From Betaproteobacteria bacterium (lineage in GTDB: Bacteria; Pseudomonadota; Gammaproteobacteria; Burkholderiales; Casimicrobiaceae), in contig JADKEV010000004.1 in assembly GCA_016717855.1 (NCBI GenBank), positions 62,001 through 126,000 on the forward strand: a DNA stretch of 64,000 bases. Direction: 5' to 3'. How positions within the stretch are numbered: position 1 is the stretch's first letter; each line of letters opens with the position of its first letter. Under the pieces are notes generated by a model that was not told the DNA's origin, made no database searches, and saw only the letters and a list, made by a program, of their open reading frames with translations. A program made the position numbers and the translations under genes. This document shows, piece by piece, positions 8,922 through 17,561 of the stretch.

Positions 8922-9334
8922 GCGCCACCCCACTTCAGCGCGACCCGGAGCCGGCGGAAATCGTCGACGGCAAGCATGTCGCGAACCACGATCGCGCGGC
9001 GGGTCGCGCGACCGCCGTCTGCATTGACCGCAAGGACGACCAGAAAGCCCAGAATCACCGTCGAGCCTGAAACGGCGCCGTCGAACCGGACCCCGTTTCT
9101 GGCGATCAGCGTACATCCGGCGTCGGCTCCCAGTTCGATTCTGGTGATCGAGTGCGGACTCCGCAGCCGCCCTGCCCGCCACGCGCTCCAGGCGCCATGG
9201 GCGACGATTGCGACGGCCAGCACGCTGGGCGCTGGAGCGGGAAGATCCGCCCACCAGAGCGGGACCAGTGAAATGGCGTGAAGGCCGATCAGCCAGCCGG
9301 TGAGCAGGCGGGAGGGCGCCAGCGCAACGTGCAT
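8894..9334 (-). CDS. YgfX (CptA)-like small membrane protein
   Basis: The product is 146 residues with two hydrophobic segments near the N-terminus (around LLTGWLIGLHAISLVPLWW and VLAVAIVAHG) and a soluble C-terminal part ending in DDFRRLRVALKW, which is the hallmark of the YgfX family. In E. coli YgfX is paired with SdhE and has been described as a toxin acting on cytoskeletal proteins; no sdhE is adjacent here, so that role is not implied. The ATG at 9334 has an AAGGAA upstream; a TTG at 9352 with GGAGG before it would add six residues. It overlaps the SDR gene tail to tail. Confidence 0.62.
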   Translation of the reverse strand: MHVALAPSRLLTGWLIGLHAISLVPLWWADLPAPAPSVLAVAIVAHGAWSAWRAGRLRSPHSITRIELGADAGCTLIARNGVRFDGAVSGSTVILGFLVVLAVNADGGRATRRAIVVRDMLAVDDFRRLRVALKWGGAQAPGGSHA

Positions 9335-9371
9335 CGAGGCTGTTTCCTTCAAGTCATCCTCCCGGCTCGAC

Positions 9372-11756
9372 TCAGCGCCGGGCGAGGAACAGCCACGTGT
9401 CGACCACCGAATCGGGGTTCAGCGAAATGCTGCTGATGCCCTGGTCGGACAGCCACACGGCCAGATCCGGATGATCCGAAGGTCCCTGCCCGCAGATGCC
9501 GACGTACTTGCCGGCTTTGCGACAGGCGGAAATGGCCATCGAGAGCATGGCCTTGACCGCATCGTCGCGCTCGTCGAACGTCGATGCGATCGAACCGCCC
9601 GAATCCCGATCCACGGCCAGCGTGAGCTGCGTCATGTCGTTGGACCCTATGGAAAAGCCGTCGAAGCGCTCGAGAAAGCGGTCGGCCAGAATCGCATTGG
9701 AGGGAATCTCGCACATCATGATCACGCGCAGTCCGTTCTCGCCGCGCGTGAGTCCATTCTGCGCCAGCAGTCCGATGACCCGGTCGGCCTCGGCCAGCGT
9801 GCGCACGAACGGCACCATGATTTCGAGGTTGGTCAGCGCCATGTCGTCACGCACCCGCTTGAGCGCCCGGCATTCCATCTGGAAGCACTCGTAGAATTCG
9901 GGCGAAATGTAGCGCGACGCGCCGCGGAACCCAAGCATCGGATTTTCTTCATGCGGTTCATAGAGTTGCCCGCCGATGAGATTGGAGTACTCGTTGGACT
10001 TGAAGTCGCTGAGCCGGACGATGACGGGCTTCGGAAAGAACGCGGCGGCAATCGTGGCCACTCCCTCTTTGATCTTCTCGACGTAAAACTCGACCGGGGT
10101 CACGTATCCGGACACCTTCGCCGCTATCCTGGCGCGGACATCTTCCGGCAGTGCGGAAGGGTTGCGCTCAAATTCAAGCAACGCTTTAGGATGAATCCCT
10201 ATCCCATTGTTTATGATCATTTCAAGTCTGGCAAGCCCGACGCCTTCATTGGGAATCTGGGAGAAGTCAAAGGCGAGTTCGGGATTGCCGACGTTCATTG
10301 CGATCTTGACGGGTGACGGCGGCATCTGCCCCAGGAGCACCTCGTTGGTGAGGATGGCCAGCTTCCCCTCGTACACGTTACCTGTATCACCTTCGGCGCA
10401 ACTCACGGTGACAACCTGTCCCTCAGACAACACGCCGGTGGCGTCGCCGCAGCCCACGACCGCGGGGACGCCGAGTTCCCGCGCGATGATCGCCGCGTGA
10501 CAGGTCCGGCCGCCACGATTGGTGACAATGGCTGCCGCCCGCTTCATCACCGGCTCCCAGTCGGGGTCCGTCATGTCGGTCACCAGGATGTCGCCCGGCT
10601 GCACGCGGTCCATTTCCGTCGCCCGCTTGATCAGCCGGACCTGCCCCTGCCCGATCTTCTGCCCGATGGCGCGGCCGGTGGCCAGAATCGCGGACTTGCC
10701 GCCCAGCTTGTACTTGGTCTGTGCGCCCTTGCCCTGCTGCGACTTCACGGTCTCGGGCCGGGCCTGCAGGATGTAGATCTTGCCGTCCCGCCCGTCGCGG
10801 CCCCACTCGATGTCCATCGGACGCCCGTAATGGCGCTCGATGATCAGGGCAAACCGAGCCAGTTCCTCGACTTCGGCGTCGGTGAGCGAGAATCGGCCGC
10901 GCTCCGCCACCGGCACGTCGACCGTGGCCACCGACTTGCCCGCGGCCTGGCTGTTGGAAAAGACCATCTTGATGGCCTTTTCTCCCAGCGTGCGGCGCAG
11001 GATCGCCGGCCTGCCGGCGAGAACGTTGGGCTTGTAGACATAGAATTCGTCCGGATTGACGGCCCCCTGGACCACGGTTTCGCCCAGGCCATACGAGGCG
11101 GTGACGAATACGGCCTGGTCGAATCCCGACTCCGTGTCGAGGGTGAACAGCACGCCCGCCGCGCCGAGATCGCTGCGCACCATCCGTTGTACACCGGCCG
11201 ACAGCGCGACCTCGGCATGCACGAAGCCTTTGTGGACGCGATAGGCGATGGCGCGGTCATTGTAGAGGGAGGCATATACTTCGTTTATCGCATGAAGTAC
11301 ATTGTCCAATCCATTGATATTTAGAAATGTTTCTTGCTGCCCCGCGAATGAAGCGTCGGGCAGGTCCTCGGCCGTTGCCGAGGAGCGGACGGCCACCGAG
11401 AACGCATCGCCCGCGGTGCCCATTGCTGCGTAGGCGGCGGCGATGGCGTCCCGGACTTCCGGCTGCAATGGCGTATCCGTCATCCAGCCGCGAATCTCGG
11501 CGCCGGCTTTCGCCAGTTCGATGACATCATCGACGTCCAGCGCGGCGAGGCGGTCGGCGATTCGTTCATCGAGTCGATTGGCCTTGAGAAAGTCCCGAAA
11601 GGCCTGCGCTGTCGTCGCAAAGCCGCCCGGCACGCGGACCCCTTGCGCGGCCAGCTGGCTGATCATTTCGCCCAGGGATGCGTTCTTGCCGCCAACCCTG
11701 TCCACGTCGGTCATCCGCAAGCGGTCAAAGGACACGACGTAGGGACTCGAATTCAT
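9372..11756 (-). CDS. ppsA: Phosphoenolpyruvate synthase
   Basis: The product is 794 residues and converts pyruvate, ATP and water to PEP, AMP and phosphate for gluconeogenesis. The N-terminal ATP-binding domain starts with DVDRVGGKNASLGEM; the swivelling domain carries the phospho-histidine in GGRTCHAAIIARELG; the C-terminal PEP/pyruvate barrel includes EIPSNAILADRFLERFDGF and the Cys-containing GICGQGPSDHPD. Length matches E. coli PpsA (792). The ATG at 11756 aligns with the family start (MNSSPYVVSFDRLRMTDVDRVGG without its last residues); a GTG at 11792 would add 12 residues. Its regulator ppsR lies 1.6 kb away on the opposite strand, so this is a functional cluster though not an operon. 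Confidence 0.96.
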   Translation of the reverse strand: MNSSPYVVSFDRLRMTDVDRVGGKNASLGEMISQLAAQGVRVPGGFATTAQAFRDFLKANRLDERIADRLAALDVDDVIELAKAGAEIRGWMTDTPLQPEVRDAIAAAYAAMGTAGDAFSVAVRSSATAEDLPDASFAGQQETFLNINGLDNVLHAINEVYASLYNDRAIAYRVHKGFVHAEVALSAGVQRMVRSDLGAAGVLFTLDTESGFDQAVFVTASYGLGETVVQGAVNPDEFYVYKPNVLAGRPAILRRTLGEKAIKMVFSNSQAAGKSVATVDVPVAERGRFSLTDAEVEELARFALIIERHYGRPMDIEWGRDGRDGKIYILQARPETVKSQQGKGAQTKYKLGGKSAILATGRAIGQKIGQGQVRLIKRATEMDRVQPGDILVTDMTDPDWEPVMKRAAAIVTNRGGRTCHAAIIARELGVPAVVGCGDATGVLSEGQVVTVSCAEGDTGNVYEGKLAILTNEVLLGQMPPSPVKIAMNVGNPELAFDFSQIPNEGVGLARLEMIINNGIGIHPKALLEFERNPSALPEDVRARIAAKVSGYVTPVEFYVEKIKEGVATIAAAFFPKPVIVRLSDFKSNEYSNLIGGQLYEPHEENPMLGFRGASRYISPEFYECFQMECRALKRVRDDMALTNLEIMVPFVRTLAEADRVIGLLAQNGLTRGENGLRVIMMCEIPSNAILADRFLERFDGFSIGSNDMTQLTLAVDRDSGGSIASTFDERDDAVKAMLSMAISACRKAGKYVGICGQGPSDHPDLAVWLSDQGISSISLNPDSVVDTWLFLARR

Positions 11757-11912
11757 GTGATTTCCGGCGGAAGAAGGCGTGAAGGTGCGCACCTAAATTG
11801 TAGCGCTTTCGCGGCAAATTTTGTGCGACGCAGCACGGCAATCGAGGCAAAATCTGGTCTCGCGGGGGTCAAACCGCTGGAAATTGCCGATCGAACGAAA
11901 ACCCGCGCGGGT

Positions 11913-12260
11913 TCAGGACTGCTGGGGCGCCCCCGGCAGCGTGCGCGGCGAATCCTCGAGCGAACTGGAGTTGCGATCCCGCGAGCGCACAGCTACGCGC
12001 AGGCTCTTGTACAGATCGGGATGCGTGTCCTTCAGATACTCGATGATCTCGAAGTCCTCGCGGCGGACTCGCGACAAGTCGATGTTCTCGACATGCACCA
12101 GACGCAGCAATTCGCGCACGGGCTTCGGCATGTCCCGTCCGCTCTCGTAGCGGGACCCGCCGCTCTGGGTAACCCCGATTTTCGTCCAGAATTGTTCCTG
12201 GTTCATCCCGAGCTTGCGCCGGATGTCCCGAGGATTCAGGATGCGATCGAAGAGTTTCAC
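11913..12260 (-). CDS. Small HTH transcriptional regulator
   Basis: The product is 115 residues. A helix-turn-helix is visible at about residues 6-45 (NPRDIRRKLGMNQEQFWTKIG, then VTQSGGSRYE), of the lambda-repressor/XRE type, with ARELLRLVHVEN-like helices after it and a basic Ser/Arg-rich tail. The GTG at 12260 is chosen because GGAG sits 7 bases upstream and it gives a start typical of the family (VKLFDRILNP); the frame is open to 12356 but that part overlaps a palindrome and promoter-like sequence. It lies upstream of ppsA on the same strand with a 156-bp gap. Target genes are unknown; ppsA or itself are the obvious candidates. Confidence 0.72.
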   Translation of the reverse strand: MKLFDRILNPRDIRRKLGMNQEQFWTKIGVTQSGGSRYESGRDMPKPVRELLRLVHVENIDLSRVRREDFEIIEYLKDTHPDLYKSLRVAVRSRDRNSSSLEDSPRTLPGAPQQS

Positions 12261-12330
12261 CGTTGCTCCATCAACAAGAATCAGCCGCCGGACATTTGTC
12301 GGACGCGCGCCAACGCCAGCGGAATACAGG

Positions 12331-12374
12331 ATAATACGTTGGAATAAGTCTAGCATAAATTGTTCAAAATGCTA
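12331..12374 (-). promoter_or_regulatory. Putative promoter with palindrome upstream of the HTH regulator
   Basis: On the minus strand a TATTAT -10 (12336-12331) is preceded at 17 bp by TTTATG. The inverted repeat TAGCAT-N12-ATGCTA (12351-12374) overlaps the -35 region. This AT-rich island stands out in high-GC DNA. The arrangement suits autoregulation by the HTH protein that starts about 70 bases downstream. The -35 match is weak. Confidence 0.4.
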
Positions 12375-12523
12375 TCGCCGGACGATTGGCCGGCGCCGCA
12401 GGTGTCTACTTGGTGCCACACCTCGGGCAGGCCGGCGACTTCCGATACAGGCATATGCGAGCATCATCGCGGTGCCGCACGGTACCGCGGTGCTAGAATT
12501 GCCGGTCCACGATCTCGAATTTC

Positions 12524-13366
12524 ATGAACGCACAGCCACATTACGACCTGCACTGCCATTCCACCGTTTCGGACGGAACGCTGACCCCGACGGCCATCGT
12601 CGAGCGGGCTGCCGCCCGTGGCGTCGATGTGCTGGCGCTGACCGACCACGACGAGATTGCGGGCCTCGACGAAGCGCGGCTGGCCGCGGCCGGTGCGGGT
12701 CTGCGGTTCATCGACGGTACAGAACTCTCTGTCAGCTGGCGCGACCTGACCCTGCATATCGTGGGCCTCGGGATCGATCCACATTCCGCGGTGCTGGTCG
12801 AGGGCATGCGCGTGATCCGGTCCGGCCGCCTGGGGCGCGCCCGCCTGATCGGCAAAGCCCTGGAACGGGTGGGCATAGTCGGCGCTTTCGAAGGCGCCGC
12901 GCGCTTCGCCGCGAACGAGCAACTGCTCAGCCGCACCCACTTTGCGCGGTTCCTGGTCGAAGCCGGACACGTGAAGGACGTCCGCGATGTCTTCAAGCGC
13001 TACCTGACGCCCGGCAAGCCAGGCTACGTCGAGCATGAGTGGGCATCGCTGGCCGACGTCGTGAACTGGATTCATGGCGCCGGCGGCCAGGCGGTGCTTG
13101 CCCATCCGGGACGCTACAAGATCAACCGCCAGGGGATGCGGGAGTTGCTCGCCGAATTCAGGGATCGCGGCGGCGACGCAATCGAAGTGCTGACCAGCAG
13201 CCACACGCACGCGCAGTACGCCGAGTACGCGGGCTACGCGTTGCACTTCGGCTTTCTCGCCTCGTGCGGATCCGACTACCACGGTCCGGGAGAATCGTGG
13301 ATGGACTTCGGCGACCTGCCGCCGATGCCGCCCGGACTGACACCGGTCTGGCACGCCTGGACATGA
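12524..13366 (+). CDS. PHP-domain 3',5'-nucleoside bisphosphate phosphatase (YciV/TrpH family)
   Basis: The product is 280 residues. PHP metal-binding motifs are present in order: YDLHCHSTVSDG (residues 7-18), LTDHDEIAG, a Glu in DGTELS, and C-terminal HPGRYK and GSDYHG. Members of this family hydrolyse the 3' phosphate of 3',5'-bisphosphonucleosides such as pAp and trim short RNA 5' ends. It is 22 bp upstream of ppsR on the same strand, a pairing that is common in betaproteobacteria. The ATG at 12524 is the first in frame before the PHP motif. Family is secure; the natural substrate is inferred from characterised relatives. Confidence 0.86.
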   Translation: MNAQPHYDLHCHSTVSDGTLTPTAIVERAAARGVDVLALTDHDEIAGLDEARLAAAGAGLRFIDGTELSVSWRDLTLHIVGLGIDPHSAVLVEGMRVIRSGRLGRARLIGKALERVGIVGAFEGAARFAANEQLLSRTHFARFLVEAGHVKDVRDVFKRYLTPGKPGYVEHEWASLADVVNWIHGAGGQAVLAHPGRYKINRQGMRELLAEFRDRGGDAIEVLTSSHTHAQYAEYAGYALHFGFLASCGSDYHGPGESWMDFGDLPPMPPGLTPVWHAWT

Positions 13367-13388
13367 CGTTCCCATTGGCTGCGCGCGC

Positions 13389-14213
13389 ATGAGCAACCGG
13401 CGCACCGTATTCTTCATTTCGGACCGGACCGGCATCACGGTCGAGATGCTGGGCAACAGCCTGCTGACACAGTTCGAGGGCATCGATTTCCAGCGCACCA
13501 CGCTGCCCTTTGTCGATACGCCTGAAAAGATCGACCAGGCCATCGAACAGATCAATGCCGCCGGCGTGCGCGACGGGAAGCGGCCCATCGTGCTCTCGTC
13601 GATGGTCGACGACGCGATGAGCGGGCGGCTCGGCACCGCCGACGCGCTGTTCCTGGATTTTTTCCAGGTGTTCATCGCGCCGCTGGAAGCCGAGCTCGGC
13701 CTGAAGTCGACGCACGCGGCTGGCCGCTCGCACGGCGTGACGAACAGCAGCGCGTACCTGGCGCGCATCGAGGCCATCAACTATTCGCTGGCGCATGACG
13801 ACGGCCAGACCACCAAAGACCTCAAGAACGCCCAGGTCATCCTGGTCGGCGTTTCGCGCAGCGGCAAGACGCCGACGGCGCTCTATCTTGCGCTGCAGTT
13901 CGGGATCAAGGCGGCGAATTTTCCACTGACGCCGGACGACTTCGGCGATGGCAAGCTGCCTCTGTCATTGCGGCCGTTCCGCCACAAGCTGTTCGGCCTG
14001 ACGATCAAGCCGGACCGCCTGACCCGGATACGGTCGGAACGGCGGCCCGAAAGCACCTACGCGTCGCTCGCGAATTGCCAGTTCGAGATTCGCGAGGCGG
14101 AAACCATGATGCAGCGCGAAGGCATCCCGGCACTCGACACGACCACGCGGTCGATCGAGGAGATCGCGACGACCATCGTCCACCACGCGAAGCTCCAGCG
14201 TCACCTGTTCTAG
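13389..14213 (+). CDS. ppsR: PEP synthase regulatory protein (bifunctional kinase/pyrophosphorylase)
   Basis: The product is 274 residues of the DUF299/PSRP family. It inactivates PEP synthase by ADP-dependent phosphorylation of a Thr near the catalytic His and reactivates it by phosphate-dependent dephosphorylation. The P-loop GVSRSGKT is at residues 154-161, and the N-terminal VFFISDRTGIT is typical. Other members act on pyruvate phosphate dikinase, but ppsA is in the same cluster and no PPDK gene is seen. The stop TAG overlaps the stop of the convergent RNA methyltransferase gene (CTAG, 14210-14213). Confidence 0.95.
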   Translation: MSNRRTVFFISDRTGITVEMLGNSLLTQFEGIDFQRTTLPFVDTPEKIDQAIEQINAAGVRDGKRPIVLSSMVDDAMSGRLGTADALFLDFFQVFIAPLEAELGLKSTHAAGRSHGVTNSSAYLARIEAINYSLAHDDGQTTKDLKNAQVILVGVSRSGKTPTALYLALQFGIKAANFPLTPDDFGDGKLPLSLRPFRHKLFGLTIKPDRLTRIRSERRPESTYASLANCQFEIREAETMMQREGIPALDTTTRSIEEIATTIVHHAKLQRHLF

Positions 14214-15010
14214 TCCGCCGCCTCCGGGCGCCGCGAAGTCCCTTCCTGGCGCAGCTTTTCGAACAGGCAGACCGCCGCGGCCGATGCGGCATTGAGGGAC
14301 TCGAAACCACCCGGCATCGGAATCGCGACCTGCGCCGTCGCGCTGGCGAGCAGGGCCGGCGAGAGCCCCTCCCCCTCGTTTCCAACCATGAGCATCAGCG
14401 GCCCTCGCAGGTCGGCATCGAACAACGACACCGGGGCGCGCGGCACGGCGGCGACCACCTTGCCATTGAATTCGCGCGCCAGCGCGGGCAGGTCGGCATC
14501 TTCGACGATGTCCAGGAAGAAGTGCGCGCCCTGGCCCGCGCGGAGCACTTTCGGCGACCACGCGAAGGCGCAGCCCGCCGACAGGAACGCGTGCGTCACG
14601 CCGGCCGCGGCGGCCGTGCGCAACATGGTTCCGACATTGCCCGGATCCTGCACGTCCTCGAGCAGCAGGTTGAACGCGCCCGGCGCCGCTGATCCTGGCT
14701 GCGGCGCCGCGATCACGGCAAGCACACCGGTGGGGGCTGCCATCTGCGCCAGCTCGCCGAACAAGCGGGCGTCGGCGACCATGACCTGCCGCGCCCCCGC
14801 ACGCTCGACGATGCCGCGGATCTCGGAGCCGTCCTGCGCCTCTTCGTTGACGACGATGAGCTCCGGAACGCCGTAGCGCTCCAGGTATGCCGCTATCGTG
14901 TGCGCGCCTTCGAGGACGCACTTGCCGGACTTGCGCCGGTCCCGCGACGAGTGGCACAGCCGGACCAGCATCTTCCAGTCCGGATTGTCACGGGAAGAAA
15001 CGCGTTTCAC
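14210..15010 (-). CDS. SpoU/TrmH-family RNA 2'-O-methyltransferase
   Basis: The product is 266 residues. An N-terminal substrate-binding region (VLEGAHTIAAYLER) precedes the SPOUT domain with its three knot motifs: LLEDVQDPGNVGTMLRTA, MVGNEGEGLS and IPMPGGFESLNAASAAAV. These enzymes methylate the ribose 2'-OH of rRNA or tRNA; the exact target cannot be told from sequence. It is the last gene of the pyrG-kdsA-eno-ftsB direction, 18 bp after ftsB, and is probably transcribed with it. Confidence 0.88.
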   Translation of the reverse strand: MKRVSSRDNPDWKMLVRLCHSSRDRRKSGKCVLEGAHTIAAYLERYGVPELIVVNEEAQDGSEIRGIVERAGARQVMVADARLFGELAQMAAPTGVLAVIAAPQPGSAAPGAFNLLLEDVQDPGNVGTMLRTAAAAGVTHAFLSAGCAFAWSPKVLRAGQGAHFFLDIVEDADLPALAREFNGKVVAAVPRAPVSLFDADLRGPLMLMVGNEGEGLSPALLASATAQVAIPMPGGFESLNAASAAAVCLFEKLRQEGTSRRPEAAD

Positions 15011-15028
15011 CGGGCGGACGCTTCCGGG

Positions 15029-15328
15029 CTACTTCTGCGGGGCGGGCGCTGCCGGCGGCTGGGGCGCGAGCTGAAAGTAGACCTCGTCCTGCCGGATCAT
15101 CCCCTGCTCCGAGCGCGCGCGCTCCTCCAGCGCATCGAAGCCCGACTTGAGGTCGCGCACTTCGGCATCGAACGCGCGCGTGCGCGCTTCGAGCTTCGCG
15201 GTGACGGCCTTCTGCGCATCGACCTGCTGCTGCAGGTCGCGCACCCGCAGCCAGCCGCCCTTGCCAAACCACAGCGGATACTGCAGCGCGACGAGGACAC
15301 CGGCCAGGATCAGCGCAAGCAGCCGCAC
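15029..15328 (-). CDS. ftsB: Cell division protein FtsB
   Basis: The product is 99 residues, with one N-terminal membrane segment (MRLLALILAGVLVALQYPLW), a Gly-rich turn (FGKGGW) and a coiled coil (about residues 30-75), ending in a Pro/Ala tail. This is the standard build of FtsB, the bitopic protein that bridges FtsL and FtsQ in the divisome. The eno-ftsB pair, here 6 bp apart, is the usual proteobacterial order and supports the call. Confidence 0.93.
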   Translation of the reverse strand: MRLLALILAGVLVALQYPLWFGKGGWLRVRDLQQQVDAQKAVTAKLEARTRAFDAEVRDLKSGFDALEERARSEQGMIRQDEVYFQLAPQPPAAPAPQK

Positions 15329-15334
15329 GGAGCG

Positions 15335-16618
15335 CTATCGCAATTGGTAGAACGCAGCGCGCCCCGGATAGCTGGCAACGTCGCCCAGGTCTTCTTCAAT
15401 GCGCAGCAACTGGTTGTACTTGGCAGTGCGGTCCGAGCGCGACAGCGATCCGGTCTTGATCTGCCCGGCGTTGCTGGCGACGGCGATGTCCGCGATGATC
15501 GTGTCTTCGGTTTCTCCCGAGCGATGCGAGATCACCGACGTGTAGCCCGCGCGCTTGGCCATTTCGATGGCGGCGAACGTCTCGGTCAGCGAGCCGATCT
15601 GGTTGATCTTGATCAGCACCGAGTTGGCGATGCCCTTGCGTATGCCTTCGGCGATGATCCGGGTGTTGGTGACGAACAGGTCGTCGCCGACCAGCTGGAC
15701 CTTCGGATGCAGCACGTCGGTCAGCAGCTTCCAGCCGTCCCAGTCGTTCTCGGCCATGCCGTCCTCGATGCTGATGATCGGGTACTTGTCCACCCAGTTC
15801 GCCAGGTAGTCGACGAGCTGGGCCGAAGTCAGCGCCGCGCCCTCGGCCTCGAGGTGATACTTGCCATCCTTGTAGAACTCCGAGCTGGCGCAGTCCAGCG
15901 CGATGACGATGTCGGTCCCCGCGGTGAATCCCGCCAGGTCGATCGCCTCCATCAGCAGTTGCAGCGCGGCTTCGTTCGAAGCCAGGTTGGGCGCGAACCC
16001 GCCCTCGTCGCCGACGGTCGTCGGCATGCCCTTCTTGTCGATCAGCTTCTTCAAAGTGTGGAACACCTGCGCGCCATAGCGGATGGCCTCGCGAAACGTT
16101 GGCGCGCCGATGGGCACGATCATGAATTCCTGCATGTCGACGCTGTTGTTGGCGTGCACGCCGCCATTGATCACGTTCATCAGCGGCACCGGCAACTGCA
16201 TGCCGCCGGCGCCGCCCAGGTAGCGGTAAAGCGGCAGGCTGGCCTCTTCCGCGGCCGCCTTCGCAACCGCGCACGACACGGCCAGCACGGCATTCGCCCC
16301 CAGCCGCGACTTGTTGTCCGTGCCGTCGAGTTCGATCAGCGTCCGGTCGACAAAAGCCTGTTCCGAGGCGTCGAGGCCGATGATGGCTTCGCACAGCTCG
16401 GTGTTGATGTGCTCGACGGCCTTGAGGACGCCCTTGCCGAAGTAGCGGCCCGCGTCGCCGTCGCGTAATTCGACGGCCTCGCGCGAGCCGGTGGACGCCC
16501 CCGACGGGACCGCGGCCCTGCCGGACACGCCGGACTCCAGCACGACATCCGCTTCCACGGTGGGGTTGCCCCGCGAATCGAGAATCTCGCGGGCGATCAC
16601 ATCGACGATTGCGCTCAT
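15335..16618 (-). CDS. eno: Enolase
   Basis: The product is 427 residues, full length for bacterial enolase, which converts 2-phosphoglycerate to PEP. Clear motifs are the start SAIVDVIAREILDSRGNPTVE, the loop SGASTGSREAVELRD, the metal site region IVIALDCASSEF and the signature LIKINQIGSLTET with the later catalytic SHRSGETEDT. It lies between kdsA and ftsB, the normal order in betaproteobacteria. Confidence 0.98.
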   Translation of the reverse strand: MSAIVDVIAREILDSRGNPTVEADVVLESGVSGRAAVPSGASTGSREAVELRDGDAGRYFGKGVLKAVEHINTELCEAIIGLDASEQAFVDRTLIELDGTDNKSRLGANAVLAVSCAVAKAAAEEASLPLYRYLGGAGGMQLPVPLMNVINGGVHANNSVDMQEFMIVPIGAPTFREAIRYGAQVFHTLKKLIDKKGMPTTVGDEGGFAPNLASNEAALQLLMEAIDLAGFTAGTDIVIALDCASSEFYKDGKYHLEAEGAALTSAQLVDYLANWVDKYPIISIEDGMAENDWDGWKLLTDVLHPKVQLVGDDLFVTNTRIIAEGIRKGIANSVLIKINQIGSLTETFAAIEMAKRAGYTSVISHRSGETEDTIIADIAVASNAGQIKTGSLSRSDRTAKYNQLLRIEEDLGDVASYPGRAAFYQLR

Positions 16619-16636
16619 GGCGGTGTTCTTCCTGTC

Positions 16637-16711
16637 CTAGTATTCGTTGTCGCAAATGACCCAGTCGGCGCTGGTTCGTATCTGTTTCTGCTCCGGTAAT
16701 TCCCGCATCAT
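16637..16711 (-). CDS. Possible 24-codon gene between kdsA and eno
   Basis: The 97-bp kdsA-eno gap holds ATG ATG then 22 further codons and TAG, reading MMRELPEQKQIRTSADWVI followed by CDNEY. It starts 7 bp after the kdsA stop and ends 18 bp before eno. An AGGA lies 4 bases before the second ATG. Codon use is less GC-rich than in the flanking genes, which argues against ordinary coding, and I recognise no family. It could be a small protein, a leader that couples translation into eno, or chance. Confidence 0.3.
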   Translation of the reverse strand: MMRELPEQKQIRTSADWVICDNEY

Positions 16712-16718
16712 GTCCTGA

Positions 16719-17561
16719 TCACGATGCCATTTCCTGTTCCGCAAAGCCGTCCGCCTTCACCCGCGCGTCCAGTTCCTTCAGCGTCGCCAGCAGCGCTTCC
16801 ATCCGCTCCAGCGGCCACGCATTGGGTCCGTCGGACAGGGCCCGGTCCGGGTCGGGGTGGGTTTCCATGAACAGGCCGGCGATGCCGGCCGCGACGGCCG
16901 CGCGGGCAAGCACCGGAATGAACCGCCGCTCGCCGCCGCTGCTGGTCCCCCGGCCGCCGGGCAGTTGCACCGAGTGCGTGGCGTCGAAGACGACCGGGCA
17001 GGCGGTTTCGCGCATGATGGCCAGCGCGCGCATGTCCGAGACCAGGTTGTTGTAGCCGAACGTCACGCCCCGCTCGCAGACCATGATGTTGTCGGCGCCG
17101 CTCGCGGCCCGCGCCTTGTCGACGACGTTTTTCATGTCGCCGGGCGCCAGGAACTGGCCCTTCTTGATGTTGACCGGCTTGCCCGAGGCCGCCACCGCAT
17201 GGATGAAGTCGGTCTGCCGGCAGAGAAATGCCGGCGTCTGCAGCACGTCGACGACGCCGGCAACGACCGGGATCTCGGCCTCGGTATGCACGTCGGTGAG
17301 CACCGGGACGCCGACCTGCCGCCGCACTTCTGAAAGTATCCGAAGGCCCTCTTCCATCCCCGGACCGCGAAACGAGCTGCCCGAGCTGCGGTTCGCCTTG
17401 TCGTACGATGACTTGAAGATGAACGGAATCCCCAGGCGGGCGCAGATCTCCTTCAGCGTCCCCGCGGTATCGACCTGCAACTGCTCGGATTCGACGACGC
17501 ACGGACCCGCGATCAGGAAGATCGGCCGGTGCAGCCCTACTTCGTGGCCGCACAGCTTCAT
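16719..17561 (-). CDS. kdsA: 3-deoxy-8-phosphooctulonate synthase (KDO-8-P synthase)
   Basis: The product is 280 residues and condenses PEP with arabinose-5-phosphate to make KDO-8-phosphate for the lipopolysaccharide core. Family motifs are FLIAGPCVVES, FKSSYDKANRSS, KKGQFLAP, CERGVTFGYNNLV and DATHSVQLPG. The start is fixed by the overlap with pyrG: the pyrG stop TGA and the kdsA ATG share one base (TGATG), implying translational coupling. It shows that the organism makes LPS. Confidence 0.97.
   Translation of the reverse strand: MKLCGHEVGLHRPIFLIAGPCVVESEQLQVDTAGTLKEICARLGIPFIFKSSYDKANRSSGSSFRGPGMEEGLRILSEVRRQVGVPVLTDVHTEAEIPVVAGVVDVLQTPAFLCRQTDFIHAVAASGKPVNIKKGQFLAPGDMKNVVDKARAASGADNIMVCERGVTFGYNNLVSDMRALAIMRETACPVVFDATHSVQLPGGRGTSSGGERRFIPVLARAAVAAGIAGLFMETHPDPDRALSDGPNAWPLERMEALLATLKELDARVKADGFAEQEMAS

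Noticed and set aside
8894..9334. YgfX-like protein considered as part of a toxin-antitoxin pair
   Set aside because: No SdhE/CptB-like partner lies next to it, so a toxin-antitoxin module cannot be claimed.
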